A model generated the notes under the pieces. That model did not search any database. It saw only the letters and a program-made list of their open reading frames with translations, and was not told where the DNA came from. 64,000 nt of DNA from Indolivaga alginatilytica (GTDB lineage Bacteria > Bacteroidota > Bacteroidia > Bacteroidales > Dysgonomonadaceae): the NCBI RefSeq assembly GCF_003201355.1, contig NZ_QICL01000002.1:216999-280998 (forward strand), given 5' to 3'. How positions within the stretch are numbered: the stretch's first letter is position 1; each line of letters starts with the position of its first letter. The position numbers and the translations under genes were made by a program. Below are positions 59,050 to 64,000 of this stretch, in pieces.

Positions 59050-60146
59050 TATATATAGGATATGCCATATTGTTTTTAGGATTCATCAGGCTGCTCGTGT
59101 CTGCCGTTAATCTGTTGACAAATGTGTATCTTCCGCAGGGTGTTCGTCTTGAAAATCATCCGAAAGTTTCGATACTGATACCTGCCCGAAACGAAGAAGC
59201 AAATATAGGTAAACTGTTAGCTGATATTGAGAATCTATCCTACACTAATTATGAAGTAATCGTATACAACGATTGTTCGACCGACAATACTGCAAACATT
59301 GTCAAACAAGTGATATGTAAAAATCGCAATATAAAACTTATAGAGGGAGGGGAGTTGGGAAATGGATGGTTAGGGAAAAATTTTGCCTGCAATAATTTGG
59401 CTTTTAAAGCCACAGGAGAGTACTTTTTATTTTTAGATGCAGATGTAAGAGTAAGTCGTCAGTTGATAGAACAATCGGTTTATTTGATGAAGAAACAAAG
59501 GCTTAAGTTGTTGTCTATCTTCCCCAAACAAATAATCAGCAATAAAGAGACGCTGCTTGCTATTCCGCTTATGAACTGGATATTATTGAGTTTGTTACCT
59601 CTGATTTTGATTCGCTGGTCGAGCTGGACTTCTTTTTCGGCTGCCAACGGGCAGTTTATGTTGTTTGAGGCACAGGCTTACAAACTACTGGAACCGCATG
59701 CGGTACATAAAGCAAACAAGGTAGAGGATATTGCTATTTGCAGGTATTACAAGAAAAAGAAAATGCGTGTAAGTACTATTCTTGGCAACGAAGATATACA
59801 ATGCAATATGTACAACGCTCTGAATGAGTCTATTGACGGATTTTCTAAAAACATCTTTGATTTTTTTGGTGGAAACATTGTAACAGGGTTATTGTTTGCC
59901 GCCTTCACGACCCTATCTCCCGTAGTACTTTACTTTTTGCTGGGAGGCTACGCATCGGCAATGTACGTCTGCTCTATCGTTCTGATAAGAGTATTTATAT
60001 CAAAAGCGAGTAAACAGTCGATCAAAAACAATCTCCTGTATATGGTGCATCAGCACTTTATTTTCTTAAAAATTATAAGCATTGCGTTACTGCATCGCAA
60101 ACGGAGGTCATTGAGATGGAAAGACAGGGATGTTTTTATCGAATAG
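59046..60146 (+). CDS. Family 2 glycosyltransferase, probably carotenoid glycosyltransferase (CruC-like)
   Basis: A 366-residue membrane-bound GT2 enzyme. After one N-terminal helix the catalytic domain reads VSILIPARNEEANIGKLLADI, then YNDCSTDNT and YFLFLDADVRVS (DxD). Several C-terminal membrane helices (about 175-200 and 275-325) follow. The genomic setting next to CruF suggests glycosylation of the tertiary hydroxyl. It starts inside the last codons of the acyltransferase gene and ends one base before the convergent TPR gene. Confidence 0.85.
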   Translation: MIYIGYAILFLGFIRLLVSAVNLLTNVYLPQGVRLENHPKVSILIPARNEEANIGKLLADIENLSYTNYEVIVYNDCSTDNTANIVKQVICKNRNIKLIEGGELGNGWLGKNFACNNLAFKATGEYFLFLDADVRVSRQLIEQSVYLMKKQRLKLLSIFPKQIISNKETLLAIPLMNWILLSLLPLILIRWSSWTSFSAANGQFMLFEAQAYKLLEPHAVHKANKVEDIAICRYYKKKKMRVSTILGNEDIQCNMYNALNESIDGFSKNIFDFFGGNIVTGLLFAAFTTLSPVVLYFLLGGYASAMYVCSIVLIRVFISKASKQSIKNNLLYMVHQHFIFLKIISIALLHRKRRSLRWKDRDVFIE

Positions 60147-60147
60147 C

Positions 60148-60879
60148 TTACATTTTTTTCTTTAGATTCGGCAATAACTCGTTCTTAACAAAAGAATAAT
60201 TGGGCTCTATGGTCAATATCTTATCGTAAGTTTGTTTTGCACTCTTGAAATCTTTTTCCTCTTCCTGTATCTGCCCTATCTTGGTAAGCAGGCTTAAATA
60301 CAACCAATTTTGTTTTAGTAGTGTAGGATTGTTCTCGAAAAGAGATACAGCTTTTTTGTAATACTCTTTTGCCTTTGCTTTGTCTCCGCCAAAAGCGGAT
60401 GGAGAATAATACAAAACATTTGCCTGTTCTATATTTCCTTGAATATTATCAGCATCTATGGCGAGTGCTTTTTTAGCATTCTCTCCACTCGATTTTCCAA
60501 TAAAAGGAGCTTTGTAAGGAGATAAGCCAATCTTAAAACCAACCAAAGCCGCCTTATAGGCATAGACATCAGCAGTATTAGGGTTCGATTGGGTTAATTC
60601 ATCCAAGATAGCCTGCATTTTATCGACATATGTTGCTGCTTCTTTCTTATTTTTTATACCAAGGCTGTAACCGATGTATCCATAATAATAGTTTATAAGT
60701 TCCAGTTTATCGGAAACAGAAGTTAATTTGCGCGATTCAATATCCGTTATAATAGTTTTCCATTCCGCCATATTTCCTGTTATAAAGGCATTATAAATAG
60801 CCTCTTTGTCATTTGCAGCATTTATGGATAAGGATACGAATAGCAGTACTAGCACTGAATAATATTTATATACTGTCAT
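60148..60879 (-). CDS. Exported TPR-repeat protein
   Basis: A 243-residue protein with a signal peptide (about 1-21, LVLLFVSLSINA). The rest is alpha-helical with TPR-like units, for example ANVLYYSPSAFGGDKAKAKEYYKKAVSLFENNP and GQIQEEEKDFKSAKQTYDKILTIEP. It has no catalytic motif. It is convergent with the glycosyltransferase at a distance of one base, without a visible terminator. Similar TPR proteins often accompany Bacteroidota pigment clusters, but a role here is unproven. Confidence 0.78.
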   Translation of the reverse strand: MTVYKYYSVLVLLFVSLSINAANDKEAIYNAFITGNMAEWKTIITDIESRKLTSVSDKLELINYYYGYIGYSLGIKNKKEAATYVDKMQAILDELTQSNPNTADVYAYKAALVGFKIGLSPYKAPFIGKSSGENAKKALAIDADNIQGNIEQANVLYYSPSAFGGDKAKAKEYYKKAVSLFENNPTLLKQNWLYLSLLTKIGQIQEEEKDFKSAKQTYDKILTIEPNYSFVKNELLPNLKKKM

Positions 60880-61079
60880 TCTTGATTTATTATATAATTG
60901 GTTACTCCTAATAGAACCACAAAGTAGGTATTTTGTTCTTTAATCAAGGACTGCCGAATGATAATGTGCGGTAAAAGGTAGTAATTTTGTTCGTAAGTCA
61001 AGACACTAAAAATCAGAAAAAGCCACGACTAAGACAAAGCTCATTTACTACATAATCAACTTTATATCAATTATTTACT

Positions 61080-61133
61080 ATAGAGTCGGTCAGCAAGATG
61101 ATGGGGCATACAAACATCAAGACTACTCAGAAA
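61080..61133 (+). pseudogene. C-terminal remnant of a tyrosine recombinase
   Basis: Eighteen codons read IESVSKMMGHTNIKTTQK before a stop. This is the box of Bacteroidota integrases that contains the second histidine (LGH/MGH) and stops just before the nucleophilic tyrosine. The intact integrase at 48320 has the matching IETVSRMLGH and KTTQRY. Nothing upstream in frame resembles the rest of the catalytic domain, so only the end survives. Confidence 0.75.
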
Positions 61134-61465
61134 TAATATACCTATCTAATTTACAGAATATTACAATCGTAAAAAAGAGAATGGGTAACGACTTAGAAAC
61201 AACCGAGACTCATTACTCTACTTTGATTTTCATAGATTCAAATAGCTCTTTCACTAACAAAGGTATATAATTTATCGAACATAAAATAAAAACCGTTTCC
61301 GTTTTTTTTATAAACTTATCCTGCGACCCTCTTCCCTTCCTTCTTCGTATTTGGTCACTATCTATCATATCCGTTAGCACCGGATACTGCCCTTCATACT
61401 ATCGGAAAGATAGTCTCGGATAGACTTAGCAAGAGTACATCTTTGGTTGTACACTAGCCTTCATT

Positions 61466-61487
61466 GGCTGGTTTTGATAAACCAGCC
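61466..61487 (+). other. Stem-loop in the element leader
   Basis: Perfect 9-bp stem GGCTGGTTT/AAACCAGCC with loop TGAT. No T-run follows, so it is a structural RNA element or protein-binding site rather than a typical terminator. Confidence 0.5.
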
Positions 61488-61777
61488 TGATAATGATTCT
61501 CGCTCCAACGATTTTTCCATTCTTTTCCTATCTCATCTCCTCTTCGCACGAAACAAACCCGGTGAGCTTTCCCTGTTCATTCGGCTAAGGTACTCCAGAT
61601 TCCCGGTACGACGTAAAATTCAGGCCCGCAAGGGGTTTTGAAAATAATCTTCCTCTTTCCGTTGCACGGCGAGCGTATTTTCTTCAAAAAATTTGTCATA
61701 CCGCCAATCTGACCTTTTGCCGCCTTACGAAACAATAGAAACCTCACTGGCTCCGCTCCGGCAGAAAAAAAAAGTCG

Positions 61778-62047
61778 ATGGATATGAAAAGAACAGAAAA
61801 AAATAAAGAAAACAATATTTCCTACTTTCCACTTAGCATAAAATGGGTGTTGACAGTGGCTCTGTTGGGTATTTGCGTGTGGTGTGTGACCAAAACGGGA
61901 GCATCACCTCTGTGGATGGCAGGAATATATATACTTCTCCGTAGCATCCTTAAAATCATCCGTTTGTCGATTCGGATTATACTCTCACTTGTATCCCTGC
62001 TTTGTCTGATTCTTATCTGCATGGCAATCGTAGTATTTATCCTTTAA
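61778..62047 (+). CDS. Small membrane protein of the conjugative element
   Basis: An 89-residue protein with a polar N-terminus and two or three hydrophobic helices (about 24-41, 46-58 and 66-89). No family was recognised. It opens a run of four same-strand genes with short gaps that belong to an integrative element. An alternative ATG lies two codons downstream of the chosen start. Confidence 0.6.
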   Translation: MDMKRTEKNKENNISYFPLSIKWVLTVALLGICVWCVTKTGASPLWMAGIYILLRSILKIIRLSIRIILSLVSLLCLILICMAIVVFIL

Positions 62048-62059
62048 AACCAAATCATC

Positions 62060-62551
62060 ATGCAAACAATTAACATAGATAAATCTAAAACAGTAGCATT
62101 TACAGGGCATCGCCATATCAATGCTGACAATATTGCTCCCTTGAAAGAAGAATTAACACATACAGTCCGCCAACAGTACCACAATGGCTATACAACATTT
62201 ATTGTAGGGGGTGCAGTAGGATTCGATTTGCTGGCAGCAGAAATAGTAGTGGAGTTGCAACAGGAGTTTGCAGATATACAACTCTTTTGTGTCGTTCCCT
62301 ACACAGGGCATCACAGAGCATTTGACAAAGAAGACAAACTACGCTATATCGATATAGCAGACAGAGCCACAGTAAATATCATCCTGTCAAGCCAATACTA
62401 TGATGGTTGTTTTCTTCGCCGTAACGACTACATGATACATAATTCATCCCTGCTTATTGCCTACCACGATGGAACATACAGAAGCGGAACGGCTTATACT
62501 GTCCGCAGGGCAAAAGCAAATAACATTTCAATTATTAACCTATACAAATAA
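62060..62551 (+). CDS. SLOG-family protein (DUF1273/YpsA-like)
   Basis: A 163-residue Rossmann-like protein. VAFTGHRHI at the start, FIVGGAVGFDLLAAEIVVEL with the GGAxGxD nucleotide-loop, and VVPYTGHHRAFDKEDK are hallmarks of the SLOG/DUF1273 superfamily, which senses or cleaves nucleotide-derived ligands. Such genes are common in Bacteroidota conjugative transposons. Function here is unknown; a role in element-encoded signalling or defence is speculative. Confidence 0.85.
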   Translation: MQTINIDKSKTVAFTGHRHINADNIAPLKEELTHTVRQQYHNGYTTFIVGGAVGFDLLAAEIVVELQQEFADIQLFCVVPYTGHHRAFDKEDKLRYIDIADRATVNIILSSQYYDGCFLRRNDYMIHNSSLLIAYHDGTYRSGTAYTVRRAKANNISIINLYK

Positions 62552-62559
62552 TTACAGCC

Positions 62560-63570
62560 ATGACAAAGCAATTTTTACTATTCGCAGGAAAAGAAATAGA
62601 TACAGATACTCAAACAGTAAGCGTAAATCAAATCGTACAGTTGGAGGGGTATAGCTATTCAAAATATGTAGTCTATGAAATTAAGAAAGACCAATGGGGA
62701 GTACATTACAAGCTAATCAACCTCAAAGACTATTCTTTTCATACCAGTGAATTAATCCGTCCATTGAGTGAGAAATTCGGTATCGGTATGTATTACGATG
62801 ATAAGAACCCGACATTCAAGACTAACGAAGAAGTAGCCGAACTTTTAGCCAAAGCACAAGCCAAGCAAGTAGATGAAATGGAACAGCAGAGAGCAGAAGA
62901 AAAACGCAGGGAAGCAGTAAAAGTAATTGGTCGGGAATGGTTAAGAGATAACTTACCCGAAGATACCAAAGCTATCATTATCGCTTGCCTGAAACAGAAC
63001 GAATCCGATTCACAGACCGACTATTATGGAGCATCCACCGTGCGTACCGTTATACTTGGTTTTTCCAAACATACACGAGATATATTTTCTGAAATGAGAA
63101 AATGTGCATCCAATTTTGAAGAAACCATCCACCTATCCGAGTATAACCAAGCCTATGAGAACAGGGAGAAATACAGCATGGGCAAAGGTTACTATTTAGG
63201 AGAAAGCTATTACAGCGGTTGGATAATCAAGAAAGAACCTATCGGTAATAAGGAACAGGCAGTAGAAGGCTTCTCGTATATCGCAGGATGTTCAGATGGC
63301 ATCCATATTAAACCGAACAGACACGAAAAGGAGAACGAACAAGCATCCATACAGATAGAATCTGATAACCTCTGTTTTGAGATAGTGGATTATTCGGAGA
63401 AAGCAATCGCCCTTTTCGGAGACACCAAAGAAATCAAAGATTTACTCAAAGCGATGGGAGGAAAATTCAATCCGAGACTGAGCCACAATGAGCAGAAGCA
63501 TGCAGGGTGGATATTTTCCAAAAATAAGAGAAGCGAGTTAAACACAATTTTAAACCTAAAAGCAGAATAA
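62560..63570 (+). CDS. Conjugative-element protein with C-terminal GDTK/GGKFN domain
   Basis: A 336-residue cytosolic protein I cannot name. The N-terminus (MTKQFLLFAGKEI.., about 1-80) resembles a small beta fold. The middle (about 100-230) is glutamate- and lysine-rich, with many aromatic residues (YYLGESYYSGW). The C-terminal block (about 265-335) reads IVDYSEKAIALFGDTKEIKDLLKAMGGKFNPRL and HAGWIFSKNKRSEL, a domain that recurs in proteins of Bacteroidota plasmids and conjugative transposons. It lies between the SLOG and PcfK-like genes. Confidence 0.7.
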   Translation: MTKQFLLFAGKEIDTDTQTVSVNQIVQLEGYSYSKYVVYEIKKDQWGVHYKLINLKDYSFHTSELIRPLSEKFGIGMYYDDKNPTFKTNEEVAELLAKAQAKQVDEMEQQRAEEKRREAVKVIGREWLRDNLPEDTKAIIIACLKQNESDSQTDYYGASTVRTVILGFSKHTRDIFSEMRKCASNFEETIHLSEYNQAYENREKYSMGKGYYLGESYYSGWIIKKEPIGNKEQAVEGFSYIAGCSDGIHIKPNRHEKENEQASIQIESDNLCFEIVDYSEKAIALFGDTKEIKDLLKAMGGKFNPRLSHNEQKHAGWIFSKNKRSELNTILNLKAE

Positions 63571-63572
63571 CC

Positions 63573-63983
63573 ATGAAATCAACCGATCATTTTAAGAATA
63601 CCATACAAGCCTATCTGGAAGAACGAGTAGCAAGCGATACATTGTTTGAATGGGCATATACAAAAGAAAACAAGAACCTTGACGACTGTATTACTTACAT
63701 CCTCAATGCTGTTCAAAAAAGCGGTTGCAATGGATTTACGAGGGAAGAAATTTTCTCAATGGCGGTTCATTACTATGATGAAACAGATATTGAAATTGGC
63801 AATCCGATTAATTGTAAGGTAGTAGTTAATCATACGGTAGTTTTGACCCAAGAAGAAAAAGAAGAGGCACGGCAAGAAGCTATCCAAAAAGCACATAACG
63901 AAGCCTATAACCGAGCGATGCAACCCAAGAAGAAAGCCAAACGAGTAGAAATGAATAACCAACCAAGTCTATTTGACTTTTAA
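63573..63983 (+). CDS. PcfK-like protein
   Basis: A 136-residue protein of the PcfK family found next to PcfJ in conjugative elements of Bacteroidota and Firmicutes. MKSTDHFKNTIQAYLEERV, NLDDCITYILNAVQKSGCNGFTREEIFSMAVHYYDE and the terminal QPSLFDF are diagnostic. The biochemical role is unknown. It starts two bases after the previous stop. An ATG at 63996 may begin the next gene (PcfJ is the expected neighbour), but only five bases of it are in the window. Confidence 0.87.
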   Translation: MKSTDHFKNTIQAYLEERVASDTLFEWAYTKENKNLDDCITYILNAVQKSGCNGFTREEIFSMAVHYYDETDIEIGNPINCKVVVNHTVVLTQEEKEEARQEAIQKAHNEAYNRAMQPKKKAKRVEMNNQPSLFDF

Positions 63984-64000
63984 AATGACAGGAATATGAA

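Larger units (their letters stand above)
60880..61777. other. 898-base non-coding boundary region
   Basis: It contains the integrase remnant at 61080-61133, a 19-base string TCATAGATTCAAATAGCTC at 61230-61248 (18 of 19 identical to 48273-48291), and a pyrimidine-rich stretch from about 61300 to 61740 with hairpins ACTATC/GATAGT (61398-61414) and GGCTGGTTT/AAACCAGCC (61466-61487). The position before element genes fits an untranslated leader, a small RNA or a transfer origin; none was proved. Confidence 0.5.

Noticed and set aside
61447..61641. 64-codon open frame in the leader of the conjugative element
   Set aside because: It includes the perfect hairpin at 61466-61487, has no ribosome-binding context and a basic low-information product. 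Chance reading of structured non-coding DNA is more likely, although similar short frames are sometimes annotated in such elements.

Overview
The window is a chromosomal segment of an AT-rich Bacteroidota bacterium, most likely order Bacteroidales and close to Dysgonomonas. The taxon is an inference. It rests on the Bacteroidota-type division genes (FtsL-like protein, long MraY, PASTA-bearing FtsI), the Rpb6-like omega subunit, DUF4293 and GH3-like proteins, TAnnTTTG promoter elements and IntDOT-like integrases. No rRNA, tRNA or CRISPR array was seen.

Layout. (1) 0.1-16.6 kb: a complete-looking division and cell wall (dcw) cluster on the + strand: mraZ, rsmH, ftsL-like, ftsI, murE, mraY, murD, ftsW, murG, murC, ftsQ, ftsA, ftsZ, then a YqeY-like gene. 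murF and ddl are absent. It ends at a perfect bidirectional terminator. A pair of MraZ-type direct repeats lies upstream of mraZ. (2) 16.7-33.1 kb: a minus-strand housekeeping block: metH, two paralogous polytopic membrane proteins with a decayed third copy between them, smpB, a small acidic protein, a CtpA-like protease, coaD, recQ, clpX, clpP and tig. (3) 33.4-47.6 kb: mixed housekeeping genes: Crp/Fnr regulator plus GH3-like protein, bamD, omega, DUF4293, an MBL hydrolase, rsmG, an RsiV-like lipoprotein, ftsB-like, xerD, ppa, an exported A-B-A' gene trio and eno. (4) 47.7-61 kb: an accessory region. A solitary IntDOT-like integrase is followed by a photolyase and SDR pair on the minus strand. 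Divergent from that pair is a tight seven-gene carotenoid operon (crtI, crtB, idi, crtD-like, cruF-like, acyltransferase, glycosyltransferase), then a TPR protein. (5) 61-64 kb: a C-terminal integrase remnant, a hairpin-rich non-coding stretch and the first genes of an integrative conjugative element (membrane protein, SLOG protein, unknown protein, PcfK-like protein). The element runs off the right edge.

How the genes work together. The dcw block makes lipid II, carries it across the membrane stage and builds the divisome. The clpX/clpP/tig block handles protein folding and turnover. The carotenoid operon has no lycopene cyclase. It predicts an acyclic, hydroxylated, 3,4-desaturated, glycosylated and probably acylated carotenoid, next to a photolyase, which together look like a light and oxidative stress module.

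Besides the genes, the intergenic spaces hold at least two families of short repeats: a palindrome AGGTCTNAGACCT, usually preceded by GCAATAAA (about 17 copies and variants), and an 8-bp tandem spacer GTTTACTN (three sites). One spacer between clpP and tig looks like a roughly 177-bp MITE-like element built from two inverted copies of the palindrome family.
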